Part shown: positions 25,387-37,257 of the stretch, one piece after another | Numbering within the stretch: the first letter of the stretch is position 1 | Layout: each line of letters starts with the position of its first letter | Assembly: GCA_027475525.1 (NCBI GenBank) | Contig: JAMWFC010000083.1 | Location: 124,001-188,000, forward strand | Direction: 5' to 3' | Source: Macrolepiota albuminosa | Lineage: Eukaryota > Basidiomycota > Agaricomycetes > Agaricales > Agaricaceae | DNA length: 64,000 nt | Translations under genes and position numbers: made by a program | Notes under the pieces: model-generated | Told to the model about the DNA's origin: nothing | What the model saw: the letters and a program-made list of their open reading frames with translations, nothing else | Databases searched by the model: none

Positions 25387-27237
25387 ATGCTCTGCCTTGG
25401 GAGGGTCAGTCTCGTCTTCAATCTGCTCAAAGCTCCAGCCTACCCCCGACCGTTATTTTCGTCCACACCGAGCACCGTCTCTACCGCGACAGTTTCGCTG
25501 ACACGTCGCGCCTTGTCCACCATGGCGGATTCTCAGAACGACATCTTCAACTACACGTCGGGGCGCTGGGTGCAAGTCTTATACATGCTGTTCTATTACA
25601 TATATCCTTGACCCGTGATCTCTCTCGTTCAGCTATAACGAAGCTCTTCGCCACAAAGAACGGAGGCTCGCTTTCGATGTCGACGGGTTACGTCGACTTG
25701 CAGCCGAGTCTGTAAATCAAAGTCCTGATGATGTTGTTAGCTTTTCGAAGCTTGCCGAGGGCGGATTCAATCGTACCTTTCTCATTACTCTACGTGACGG
25801 TCGGCAGATGGTTGCCCGTATACCATATCACATAACAGTCCCAAAGTACTACACCGTCGCCAGTGAAGTTGCCACTATAGAGTACCTGCGTTCCTCTGGG
25901 TTGCCTGCTCCTGAGATTTATGGTTACTCGCCTGACTCGGACAACGCCGCTGGAACCGCGTACATTCTGATGGAGTTCGTTCAAGGCTCCAAGCTCAGCG
26001 ACGTTTGGCCTAGCCTAGACGACCAGGAAGTTATTTCCGTCGTCCGCCAGCTCACTCATCTCGAGTCACGGATGATGTCACTGTCTTTGCCCGCTGGCGG
26101 GAGCTTATATCTCACGAAAGACTTGGAGAAAGTCGCCACGGGGCTGGGCATACCTCTAGACGACAAGCGTTTTTGCGTAGGTCCTGATACAAGGCTGCCG
26201 CTGTGGTACGGGAGGAGGGCAAATCTCGACGTGAATCGAGGACCATGTACGCCGTTTTCTGATTGTTACGTTGCTCGAACTAACCGATAACTATAGATAA
26301 AAGCGCCGAAGCAGCCCTCATAGCAGCAGCGCATAAGGAACTCGCTTACCTGAAGCAGTTCGGAAAACCGATCCTGCCGTGGCGGCGTGAGAGGAGGCCT
26401 AGTTACAAGTACCAGGAACAGTCGCCGTTGTACCACGTCGAGAACTTGGAGCGGTACCTCGCCATCACGTCGTCACTGATCCCTAAGGACCCCAGACTCA
26501 GTCGTTTCTGCATCCGCCATCCAGACCTCCAGCACAACAACATCATCGTGTCCAGGTCGCCTGACTCTGATTGCAAGATCATCGGCATTATTGACTGGCA
26601 ACATGCTTCTATCCTGCCCATGTTCCTTCTCGCTGGGGTTCCCCAACGCTTCCAGAACTATAATGACGCCGTCTCGCAGTCTATGACGCCGCCCTCTCGA
26701 CCAAAGGACCTCGACGAGTTGAGCGAAGCTGAGCGGAACAGGGAGGAGTATCTCTACCGCTGTCGTCTCGTCCATTACCATTATGTCACCAGCACGGAGG
26801 AGTGCAACCAGCTGCACTACGCCGCTTTCACAGATCCTTTGTTCGCGCTCCGCGGCCAGCTCTTCCAACAAGCTGGTGCCCCGTGGGAAGGCGAGACTTT
26901 CGATCTGAAGGCTGCGCTGATTCAAGCCACGGAGAAGTGGGAGAAGCTCACGGGGGGAGGCGTGCCGTGTCCCATCGAGTTCGACGCTCAGGACCTACGT
27001 GAGACAGCGGCGCTGAAAGAAGAGCTGAGTAAAGCGGAGAGGGGCTTCGAGTTCGTGCAGAGCATGTGTGGCCTTGGGGAGGAGGGCTGGGTTATCCCTG
27101 AGGATTTCGACTATGCCACGGGGTGCTTGAAGGAGATGAAGGAGAGTGCGTTGGCGGGAGCCCAGTCGGCGGAGGAACGGGAGGAGATCATGACTCAATG
27201 GTTCTGGAATGACATGGACGAAGAGAAGTATATGTAA
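25387..27237 (+). CDS. AIM9-like mitochondrial phosphotransferase (APH/kinase-like fold)
   Basis: Three exons, 25387-25571, 25633-26246 and 26297-27237, give 579 residues in a continuous frame. The first 50 residues lack acidic side chains, are rich in Ser, Thr and Arg and end TRRALST, a likely mitochondrial presequence. Conserved blocks are DIFNYTSGRW, FDVDGLRRLAAESV, KLAEGGFNRTFLITLRDG, VARIPYHITVPKYY, EVATIEYLRSSGLPAPEIYG, MEFVQGSKLSDVW, RFCIRHPDLQHNNIIVSRSP (the catalytic HxD...N motif of the APH fold) and IIGIIDWQHASILPMFL (the metal-binding Asp). Fungal AIM9/altered inheritance of mitochondria proteins have this architecture; the substrate is unknown. The first intron uses a GC donor (GT then GCAAGT at 25572), the only way found to keep frame (GRW-VYNEALR). 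The gene is intact. Confidence 0.85.
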
Positions 27238-28359
27238 GAAATTGAGCTAGGCGCCTCGTGGCTATTGTATCTTTTCTAAGACTACGACTTGTATCTATGG
27301 GCGGTTGGGCCTGGTTCTTGAAATCGTATCTACTGGAAACGTCTTGCAGAGGAGGAATGTGTCGATGCCGTCGTGCGTCCTCTTATCTCTGTCGAACAGT
27401 TTCCATTCTGACTGCCACGTAGTGTGGACGCGTCTGTAGCGCATGCTCTGTGTCCCATTTGCAGACCCTTGAAGACTCCCATGTACATCTCTTACTCTGT
27501 CTGCTGTTTATTATTCTAACTTCCGCCTAGGTAGTCGTCGATACGTAGAATCAACAACGCTTCGAGAGCTACGACTAGCAAAGTATTGTTGCACTTGAAT
27601 AGCAATTTCTGTGCTCTCTCGAGAGTCCGGAAGGAGGAAAGCCGCCAGGACTAGACCATAACTATCTATCACCCAGTGCATACTTCTTTTTTTCTACACT
27701 TTGTTTTCTGAAATTGACATGACGTAGTCGTAAGCGGGCGGGTTGGGTGATGCAAGTGTTCTCGTGCGTTACGAAGCTCGTCTCTCAAGGACTTCAGCTA
27801 GTCTTTACTTTTCTTTATGATTGAGTTCAGGTTGTCAAGTCACGCATACATATGTTATTTTAATCTTAACACTACCCATAGTATCTGATTCATCTGAAAA
27901 AAGACTTGTACAGCTCCATTTAGGACGTAGTCTTACCGAACTATCTAAACCAGACACTGAAGTGATGTGTCCAGTGATGTACACCAACATGCTGCGACCC
28001 AGAATCTTCAGGAAGACACAAAACAGCGTAACTAGCGTACTAGCGTCCAAAGTCGGCGATCCAGAGGATCAATTCAAAGAAGAAGCATCTCAACGGCAGA
28101 CTTGACAGAGGAGTGTCAAAGGTATGCCATGTCTCTGCGCCTCCATCCTGAGGGAATAGGAGACATGCATCACGTGGGCTCGGCTACGCCGATGTTTTTT
28201 TATTTTTTCCACCACACCTCAGTTCGTACTGCATTGACGCGCATGATATTGAGGTGTGTATCTTTCTGTTGCTTAGTATAATATGATGCTTATCTTAGTT
28301 ACTTAGTGACATTGGATCTATCTAGGTAATAAATAATCAGTTTGTACTGCATTGATGCT
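27238..28359. other. intergenic, left flank of the transposon island
   Basis: About 1.1 kb with normal CpG content and no supported gene. At its right end CpG disappears abruptly; a 21-bp sequence at 28220-28240 recurs at 28338-28358 with changes only at two CpG sites. Confidence 0.45.
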
Positions 28360-28389
28360 GAGTGACATTGTCAAACTGTAGTAAAGTGA

Positions 28390-28630
28390 CTACAAGGCAT
28401 AACCAGCATTGAATGAAAAGCAATCGGGCTGGAGAACAAGTCAGAGTGTCTGTAAGTAAACTCAGCCTGGCAATATTGGAGGGTAGATGCCATATGTGTT
28501 GATGATGCCAACTGTGATTGGATGTGCTGGACGTTATGCAGTACAACACCATTTCTAGTGCCTGGCATGCATAATTGTGAGGAGTCCTGACAGAGTCCTG
28601 GTGTGCTCAAGCAAATGTAATTAATTGATG
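28390..28630 (-). repeat. inverted copy of the repeat at 33.5 kb
   Basis: Read on the minus strand this segment contains TGTTGTACTGCATAA, GTCCAGCACA and CACAGTTGGCATCATCA, also found at about 33565-33625 on the plus strand. The two are diverged copies of one element fragment in opposite orientation. Confidence 0.55.
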
Positions 28631-29699
28631 TGCTAGACAATAGTGCCTTTGACGCTACCTAGCAAATTGTAAGTGCCATGGTTTGGGCAAAAATATTGAG
28701 AAGAGAAAGAATAGTGCAACATAATTGTTGGACTACTTCCTATTGGTCCTTGCATCTGACCAGTCACATGTTTGTTTGCCACCTCATTTGTTGTTTGGTT
28801 TCCTTGCAGCCTCAGTTGTCTCCATCATCAACAACACAACACTGAGGCTGTAAGTTCATACTCAATCATTGACAAAAGCATATACTGATTATTATATTGT
28901 CATATAGTTTTCCTTTTTGTTCATATCTTTTAGGTACAATGAAATCTTAGTTGTCTCCATCATTAACAACACGACACTGAGGCTTTTTCCTTTTTGTTCA
29001 TATCTTTTAGATCCAGGATTACAACATGGAAGAAATAATGAGAACTGTAATACCATGGAGGCAGCCACTAGTATGTGATAAAGGTCAAGTGTTCTAAAAA
29101 TGTTACAAGGAATTTTAAAAGAAAGCCCATAATTTGTAGACTCAGATCTATAAGAATATGTTAATGTAAGCCTCAGTATCATGCCTATGTCAAGGTAAAC
29201 AACTAAGGCTGCAATTGGGAAATCAATGAATTAATGAATGATATATCTATTTCACATGACTGATTGTATGTGCTGATACTGGCCTATAGTCCAACAGCTT
29301 AAGTGACTGTGAGACTCATTTCATAGCCACTCAATGAGCTAAGCTGACCTCTCATATTAGATATTTTGACTACTTAAAAGTCAAGCTTCCATGACCAGTT
29401 TGATGCTATTATATTTAAAAACATTCATGTTAACTGCAAAGGTACACTATACATGTACTCAGTATTGATTAAAGCAAGATTATGTCACTTTGCAAATGTC
29501 TTTATTCTTTATTCATCCTTAATTTGATGTTCTGTTACAAATGATTATCAACTGTCATTTGCATGCTTAAGTGTGTTTATGCATGAATGTAACTGGAGTA
29601 AATCTTAAACTGAAAAAACTGCTCTTCTTGAAAGATATAGGCTTATATAAGACTCCAACTATTTAATTTGTATAACAGAAAGAATACTGCAATACATTG

Positions 29700-30340
29700 A
29701 CCTATGTTTGCTTCACATCATTCTCTTGAACACCAATGCTAGCAGTATACCTTATCATATAGTTCTTGTCTGCAAAGTTGGGCCAATCTTTCATTGAGCT
29801 GGCATACTTATTCAAAGGCACATCCAACTTGGCCCAATGCATCACAATATTTGAGCAAATGCAACTGATAACATGTTTGTTGATTTTTTTCAACAGATTC
29901 TCATTAGTTGCAACCCAAGTCTTGTCATTTACTCCTGTTAGGGCAGCATAACAATAGGCTTTTCTATGACTTCCTCCAGTCTTAAAATGATGAAAGTCTT
30001 ATTTTCAAACATGGTTGTGCAATATCAAATGATCTAAATCTTGCAGTACATATTAGTCATGAACTCATTTGGCTATTTTTTTGAGTCTTCTTTTGCCTTC
30101 TGTCTGGCCTTGACTACAAAGGCATTGTACTCTGTTTGGCATTGCAGTTTTTGTTGATCAAGCAGCGTATCAACTCAGAACCTTGCAATTTGTTTCAAGG
30201 AGTGTGACTTGATTGATCATCATTTCTCCAGTGCATCCTGATTGAAAGAGATCAGATACTCATTCAAATCTATAACTCTTGTGGGCATTGACAAATTGGA
30301 TGAGACTTCCAAGCATGTGGTATTGGCTTATTTTGCAAAG
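29700..30340 (-). pseudogene. decayed transposon-type open frame
   Basis: On the minus strand, stretches of plausible protein (VSSNLSMPTRVIDLNEYLIS, LDQQKLQCQTEYNAFVVKAR, CSNIVMHWAKLDVPLNKYAS, then SMKDWPNFADKNYMIRY) follow one another, interrupted by stop codons, some of them TGA. The protein family was not recognised. It is most likely the remains of a transposon gene in the CpG-poor island. Confidence 0.35.
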
Positions 30341-31389
30341 GTGGCAGTGTAATGATTTTGCACAGTTGACTAGTTCTTTCAGGTTGAAATATCTATATTT
30401 CTTTGTTTTATTTGTTTGTAGAGCTTATTCTATTCTCTTCAATCCTCAAGGTTTTTAACAATTTCAATGAGTTGTGCAAACTCTCTGCATAATGTGGGTA
30501 TGTTCTAGAGATGGTAATTGCCATGTAATTTAGATATTGACCTGATCAGTTAGCTGCACTCCTGAAGTAAACTCAAGAAAACATTCTTGGTATCAATAGT
30601 GTTTATCAATATCACTATGTTTTGTGAAGACAGCACATTGTTAAATTCAGTGCATAACTTTTGAACTTACTTTGTGATGTTGATGATGCCCAAAAGTTGG
30701 TTAGTAGCAGATATGGTTTATGGCTACTGACCAGTACAAAATGCATTGGGTGCGCTAAGTTTTGAGGGAGTCCTAGGCAGTTTCCAGAGAACAAGTCAGA
30801 AACAAGTTGAACAGTAAGTTTTGGGTGAAGGTTGGTAACAATAGTTGGTAAGAGAAGTGCGCTAATGATAAAGTTCACCTATATGAGAAAGGAAAGCAAA
30901 TATAAGTGAGGTGCGGCAAGAAAACTATATGCTTAGCAGCATCTAAGCTGTGTGATGCCTGCTGTAGGTGCAAGGCATGTAGATTCTATAAACATAACTG
31001 TGGCAAGCAGGCTAAAGGTGTTCAGACAATTGGTGACTATAAATAGTCAGTGCAAATGAAATCTGAACTATGAAGTGAACTGAGGGGTAAACAGGATACT
31101 CTGTTCTGTTTGTAACTAGTGACAATAGTAAGCATTTATAGTAAAAATAAGTTCACCATTGCCAAGTAGCTGAGAGTCATCAAGGAGCGGTGAACTGTAA
31201 GCAATGTAATTAAACATCATGCATTAAGCTAAATAATAAGAAATGAAATAAGAAAGCTGTCCAACTAACTGAGGGAGGGGCACCAAGAGATGTCAGGTGC
31301 CAGAGTAAGTGCCAAGCTGTCTGTCATGAGTGAATGCCATTATGCCTAACCTATAAGTGCTGTAAGGGCGACCTCTAGAGGCTGTGGCT

Positions 31390-31930
31390 CAGTCACACAG
31401 CTGGCAGAGGGAGATCCAAAGTGTATTAGAGTATGTACTGACAATATCATAATAACTACTCATCTGGCAGAGGGAGATCCAAAGAGAACAAGTCTAGGGA
31501 TTCCCTATGCCAGGTTGGATGCTTCTGAGGCTTCTGAAGCATGGGAAACAACTGTACAGTACAACAAAACCTTAAAAACTCAAAAATTGACTAACCAAAC
31601 AACTGTGCAAACAAGGCAGGAAAACTCCGGACTTTAGAAGTCAGAAAGACAAACTCTGGCTTATATAAGCAGTCTGGAAGCGGTGCTGAAGGGCCCACAC
31701 TTGTCTGAATAGTAGCTAAAGAACCAGAGCACCTCAAGGGCTGAGAGTAGTACTAACAGATAGTGTTGAAACCACACTTGTCTGAATAGTAGCTAAAGAA
31801 CCAGAGCACCTCAAGGGCTGAGAGTAGTACTAACAGATAGTGTTGAAAGAATAAAAACAGTAAAATGAAATAATGTCAGAAGAAATAAGAGAATGAATGA
31901 AGGGAGAGTGAAGAGATAAGGAGTGAGAAA
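31390..31930 (+). repeat. dispersed repeat B, copy 1
   Basis: Shares many blocks with the minus strand of about 50000-50400: GAGATCCAAAG, AACAATATCATAATAACTAC (one change), AACAAGTCTAGGGATT, GGCAGGAAAACTC and CACACTTGTCTGAATA, in the same order. Each copy also contains an internal direct repeat (GGCAGAGGGAGATCCAAAG twice here, about 70 bp apart). It is probably a terminal region of a retroelement. A 77-bp duplication lies inside. Confidence 0.65.
31695..31848. repeat. exact 77-bp tandem duplication 6 (in repeat B)
   Basis: Copies 31695-31771 and 31772-31848 are identical. The related repeat copy at 50 kb has the corresponding sequence only once, which supports an artefact or a private event here. 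Confidence 0.93.
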
Positions 31931-33479
31931 AGGAAGAAATGAGGAGTCCCCTGACACTTTGTATGTCTTGGCACCTGTTAGCATTGGTGTAAATCTCAGG
32001 ATAGCATCTTTTTCCTGAGTAGATAGTCCTCCAGATTAATTGTTTGCTAGCAAGAAGCAGACTTTCTGAGCCTTCTCTTTAATAGTGACCATTGTAGCAA
32101 TTACATTACCTTCTTGGCCCATGGCAAAATAAACCAAAATGATGTCAAGAATATGTAAGACCTCTCAATCATCTTCAGAGGATATGATATTACTTAACTT
32201 TTTTGATAGGTTTCTATAGTGAAAATATCTCAGAAGTTCCATGTTCTTCAATAGCCTTGTCTGTTCTTTCCTTATATTGTGAGTGCTGTGAGTTTTCACA
32301 AGTGATACAATCCTTTGTTTGTGTAGTAGAGAATGAGGACGGATGTCTGTTGAATTTGTTGCTATTGTCAGCAGATTGAAAATATCAAGAAGAGGGACTA
32401 TAGAATTTGCAAAGAGACTTATTACATCTGTAGCATATGTATAATGTTATATAGTGCCTCAGTTTTACAATAGCATGAGCAGATAGATACTTGATTGCTC
32501 ATGAAATCTACAAGAAGCACTATTAGTCTCTTTATAACTTGTCATTTGTGACAATGTATATATAGTAATTCAGTGATAGGCTTCTACTTGGACTGAGCAT
32601 ATTAAGGGACACTATAGGCCTACTGACAATTGTCAGTCTAAAGACTCAAGTAGCCTTCTTGGACATAAAACATCTCTGGCTTTGGTGCCCCCAATCTTGG
32701 ACATAGAACATCTCTGGCTTTGATGCCCTCAATACAGGCTTCATTTACTAGTTTCAACCACCATTTATCAGACATTCAGCACCTACTATTCATTGATTTC
32801 AAGGACTCAGAAGGCTCAGAACTCATAATGCTAGTGTGATGGCAGGGAGGTGACTCTGACTAAACTCTGATCAATTCCAAAATGGGTTAGCATTAGGTGC
32901 TGCTATTTGTTGAGGCACCTCAATCAGAAGTATAAAGAATCAATGATGATGAGACAGGATATACTCAAGCCCAACATTTTAACCTATTAGAAAATGATAC
33001 AATGTTTAGTGCCAGCATTAGTGCTTACAGCATCTGTCAAGGATTTTCTGACTATATCCCAGAATGGCCTGGCCAATCAGAATTACATTAAAAAGTAAGC
33101 AGACTCATACAATTCTAAGTATTTTTAGAGTTGCAGTGGCCAATAGACTGTAATGCTGTTGGTCGCTGTCATCTCTGTGCTGTCAGTTGCTGTTGACAGG
33201 TTACTGTTAGCTGTAACTACAAGAAGAGGCACTAATTAGTAGCATTGCAGATGGACTTATTTTTAAAATATAGTAGCGCATAGTATAAAAGATAACTACT
33301 TCACATGTAATTAACAACAAATTGTAACTCATTAGAGCACACCGTTCCTCTTAGCATTCAAATCACACTAGCTTGACCTGACTTTGTCATCAAGTTGGAC
33401 ACTAGCCTCATCTATATTGTCTTCATTGTTTGCAGTGCCACTTATAAGCACATTTCATTATGCTATTTCTTCTTGTTAC

Positions 33480-33660
33480 AATATCTTCTATTATATTTGC
33501 TCAAGCACACTGAGACTCTGCCAGAACTCCTCACACACTATACATGCCAGGCACTAGAGACAGTGTTGTACTGCATAATGTCCAGCACACTCAACCACAG
33601 TTGGCATCATCACTGGCACATAGTTGGCTATTTTCATTTCTCCATATTTTTTTGGTTGAA
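33480..33660 (+). repeat. plus-strand copy of the 28.5-kb repeat
   Basis: Contains TGTTGTACTGCATAATGTCC and CACAGTTGGCATCATCA as in the inverted copy near 28.5 kb. It is degenerate and has no coding potential of note. Confidence 0.5.
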
Positions 33661-34021
33661 TATAAAAGACATGAAAATTTCCTTATCTATAGACCTTGGC
33701 ATATTACACTGTATTACATTGCTACCATGCTTCTTTAAAAATCTTGTAACAACTGCCCTACTTACAGTGGCTTTAACAGAATCACAAGATGCACAATATT
33801 GATTCAGACTACTTTGAAATATCAAAAAGATGTTACGGTAACTCATGTTCATAAGCAATTTATTTCAATGCAGAAAAAAAAGCTTACAAACAGAAATATT
33901 TGAAAGATGTTTTGCTATGGCTCAACATAATTTGATGGCATGTTCCAGAATATTTTGAATTTCCTGTGTCTGCATCAGTTCTGGCTAAGATTCACTTCAG
34001 CTCTGTAAGAGAATGATTTTA

Positions 34022-34310
34022 TTTGAATTAGCATGTCATAAGCATAGCTTTGTATGATGTGCATGAGTTAAACAACAAGGCTATAGTATGAGCACCAATG
34101 TTTCTGTATAGAAAAGAGCAATTTTACTTAAATGAGCATGTCATTAGCATAGCTTTGTGTGATGTGTGTGAGTTAAATAGAACTACACAACAAGGCCACA
34201 GTATGAATACCAATGTTTCTGTTTAAGGAAGGGCAATATTAGTCAAATTAGCATGTCATTGATATAGCTTTGTGGTGTCTGTCAGTTAATTAAGACTACA
34301 TAAAGCTACA
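34022..34310 (+). repeat. degenerate tandem repeat, about 105-115 bp unit, 3 copies
   Basis: AGCATGTCAT followed by TAGCTTTGT starts at about 34030, 34135 and 34250; the first two units share ACCAATGTTTCTGT and CAACAAGG as well. The units have diverged by substitutions and small indels. It lies just left of the Tc1-type element. Confidence 0.7.
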
Positions 34311-34459
34311 AGTATGTAGCACAGTACTCAGTGATTGACAGTCATTTAACCAAAATAGTGAAGCTTGGATCAAAGTTGTGTTTGTTAGCCACTGAGTGTG
34401 TTTCAGTGTACTTGTGTCAGTTAATTTAATCAAATTTAGTATGTCAGCTTTCTGAGATA

Positions 34460-34674
34460 CAGTGGCTCAAAAAACTGTCCCAATGTTTCATACTTTTTTG
34501 AAAGATGACATTGGCATGAAGGATGGGAAGTATGTAAAATCCTGATTAAATCATGTAAAATACTATGGCATCGTAGCTACAGAATAAATCTATGTTTATG
34601 TAATCAAAATCAAAACTGATGGAGCAATAGCCATTTTAAAATATTCACTCATTGGGACAGTTTTTTGAGCATCT
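34460..34674 (+). repeat. left terminal inverted repeat
   Basis: Nearly complementary to 35853-36066. It runs from CAGTGGCTCAAAAAACTGTC to GACAGTTTTTTGAGCATCT, so the arm is itself bounded by an inverted pair. Confidence 0.88.
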
Positions 34675-34789
34675 TTAATTTTTCAGGTTTATCCCTATTT
34701 TACTCAGAAATAAAGAGTAAGTTGCATGTGGAAATATAAACAAAGTCATGTGACCATGTTTAGATATATTTGGGAGTAGTTCAAGCTGG

Positions 34790-35839
34790 TTGAACCACAT
34801 CTTGACCTTCAACCACTATCATGAAACCTATTCCTTCTGCACAACACTCTACTGTTGCTTCTCTTCTTGCTCAAGGGTATTCTCTGGTCAGATTGGAGCT
34901 CAAACTGGTCTAGGTAAGTCTACTACTGGGAGGATTGGTAGAGAGTTGGAGATGGACAAGGAAAACCATCCTGGAGGCCATCCTGCTAAGCTTACTCCAT
35001 GTGATAAACAGGCTATTGTTTGACAAATCTCAACTAGGAGACTTGATACAGCTGTCCAGGCCACTAATTTTATCAACAACATCATTTCCAACCCTGTCTC
35101 TTTCAAGACTGTCTGGAATGTGTTGAAGGAGGAGGGGTATTGGTCTGCTACCAAGAGAAAAGTTCCTATGCTCAAAGCTAAACATTGACAACTACAGCTT
35201 AAATGGGCTCAGAAGCATCAGAACTGGACTATAGAGGACTGGAAAAGGGTGTTGTGGACAGATGAGACAAAGATTAACAGGATTGGGTCAGATGGGAAGC
35301 AGTATGTGTGGAAGCTACAAGAAGAAGACATTTCAGACTGAACAACTACACCTACTGTGAAGCATGGAGGAGGGAATAATCTCATGGTATGGGGCTGTAT
35401 GAGTTGGAATGGGGTAGAAAAGCTTGTAGAGGTGGTGGGAATCATGAATGCAGAGCAGTACTGTGAAATTTTAGATGATGGAGCAAAGGAGAACTTTGAG
35501 AAGTTGGAGATGGAGGAGGGTGCCTACTACTTTCAACAGGACAATAACTCCAAACACAACTCCAAGAGGGCTGACAAGTGGTTTGAGGACAACAACTTTA
35601 ATGTCCTTTGGTGGCCAGCCCAATCCCCTGATCTCAACCCTATTGAACATCTCTGGGAGTACCTCAAAGAGCAACTTAGGCAGTATGAAACACCTCCTTA
35701 TGGTGTGCATGAATTATGGAAGAGGGTTGCAAAGGAGTGGGATGAAATACCACCAGAGGTATGCCAAAGACTAATAGAAAGCATGCCTAGAAGAATTCAA
35801 GCAGTTATCAAGGCAAATGGAGGACATACAAAGTACTAG
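34790..35839 (+). pseudogene. Tc1-like DD34E transposase, three in-frame TGA stops
   Basis: One frame runs from about 34790 to the stop at 35839, broken only by TGA codons at 35021, 35186 and 35339. The N-terminal helix-turn-helix region includes GLGKSTTGRIGREL. The DDE core is LWTDETK (first Asp), FQQDNNSKHNSK (second Asp) and WWPAQSPDLNPIEHLWEYLK; the Glu of NPIE is the 35th residue after the second Asp, the DD34E spacing of Tc1 elements. Each stop would be explained by CGA (Arg) changing to TGA, a methyl-CpG deamination change; at the first two, Arg is plausible by context. There is no frameshift. The element cannot make its own full-length transposase. Its exact start codon is uncertain. 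Confidence 0.88.
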
Positions 35840-35852
35840 ATACTAAAATTAG

Positions 35853-36066
35853 AGATGCTCAAAAAACTGTCCCAATGAGTGAATATTTTAAAATGGCTAT
35901 TGCTCCATCAGTTTTGATCTTGATTACATAAACTTACATTCATTTTGTAGCTACGATGCCATAGTATTTTACGTGATTTAATCAGGATTTTAAGTACTTC
36001 CCATCCTTCATGCCAATGTCATCTTTCAAAAAGTATGAAACATTGAGACAGTTTTTTGAGCCACTG
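35853..36066 (-). repeat. right terminal inverted repeat
   Basis: Reverse complement of the left arm with a few changes and small indels, ending TTTTTTGAGCCACTG at the TA target site. Confidence 0.88.
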
Positions 36067-36399
36067 TACAAAGGTAATCTTATCACTACTTTATAGAGAC
36101 ATCTTGATTTGGAAGGTGTATGTTCAGCTACTGGTTCCATCTGACATGTTGATATGGCTGTCTTTAAAATAAAGCAAACAAAAGACAAGAAAGGCTCTCA
36201 AATAGAAACACACTCAATAAATATCTGCTGAAAACTATAAGCAGGCATTGAAACCTGTAGATGTGGGAGCCTTTTACCTCAAAAAAGACTCAAAGCATGT
36301 AACAACAATGAACTTAGTGCATAAACAGCAATGTAGTGATACACCAAATATCTGATCAAGAAGATAGCCAACAGGTGGTAGTGCTTGGCAGAGACAAGA

Positions 36400-37110
36400 T
36401 CTTGGGATGAATCCTAAGATCAAGTCCCATCAGATTTGACATCAGACATCAAAAACTATTTCTGAGTGATGACTTACCATTGAAACAACACCCAACCTTG
36501 TCCTTGACACCTCAACACATCTTGCCATGACCATGCAACCATGACACAATGCTGGGGGTCCAGGAAGAGATAAAGAGAGACAGGAAGGCAAACAAGCAAA
36601 GAGGTTAAAAGGTTTGGCTTGGCCAAAGAAAAGGATGGTCAAATCTTTAGCTACAATGCCAAGCACTAGCAAGACAGCAACTGAGATCCAGACCTGATAC
36701 AGTTCTTCTCTGAGCACCAGCACATGCAAACAACAATGAGCCAATGTCTAGACACATGAATATGCTGTGGTTTGTGCATAGTAAAGAAGGGTATAAAAGG
36801 AGGATGAAACAGGAAAGTCAGATAAGCAATTGCATTGTCATGGCTTGGAATTTCCAGGGAGTGGATCTTTTAAGCCTACAAGCAGTATGATAGCTTTGGG
36901 CTTAGTAATAAAATATTATTGATCTATTTTTGAGTGTGCACCACACATCATTCCAAATAAATCAATTAAAAATTATAATACCTTATTACAATGTGCATGT
37001 GCATGTAACTAAGTCCCTAGAACTTCATGCATTGAAGTTTCAAATCTTAATTTAAGTTCTGCCCAATTCTATTTGAGCAACTTACACTAAGTAGAAACTA
37101 ACATTTTGCA
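36400..37110 (+). mobile_element. possible LTR or 5' region of a gag retroelement
   Basis: Just upstream of the left gag fragment. It contains GGGTATAAAAGGAGG at about 36788 (TATA-box-like), then AATAAAATATTATTG near 36905 (possible polyadenylation signal) and GTGCACCACACA. No second copy is present to prove an LTR, so the borders are guesses. Confidence 0.35.
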
Positions 37111-37257
37111 TTATCTGGAGCCCACCATAAGGAGGCTTTTTGTTACACAAGTAAACTTTTGTAAAGTCTCTACCTGGAGTTTAAAAATACCCAAAAAAAA
37201 ACAATTAGTTTCACCAATAGGTTCTTGGCCTGGTACACCTAAGGTTACTATACCAAG

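Larger units (their letters stand above)
34460..36066 (+). mobile_element. Tc1-type DNA transposon, 1607 bp, inactive
   Basis: The element is bounded by TA dinucleotides (34458-34459 and 36067-36068), the usual Tc1/mariner target duplication. Its ends, CAGTGGCTCAAAAAACTGTC and the complement at the right, head inverted repeats of about 215 bp (34460-34674 and 35853-36066). Each long repeat itself starts and ends with opposed copies of CTCAAAAAACTGTC, so four such sites are present. A transposase frame lies between the repeats. Confidence 0.9.

Noticed and set aside
28908..29010. TTTTCC...TTTTAG segment repeated with a period of 77
   Set aside because: Only 26 bp match and the rest of the 77-bp interval differs, unlike the six perfect duplications. 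Treated as coincidence within degenerate repeats.
34022..34310. Possible CRISPR-like array
   Set aside because: Units are long, degenerate and contiguous without spacers, in a eukaryotic transposon island; they are ordinary tandem repeats.
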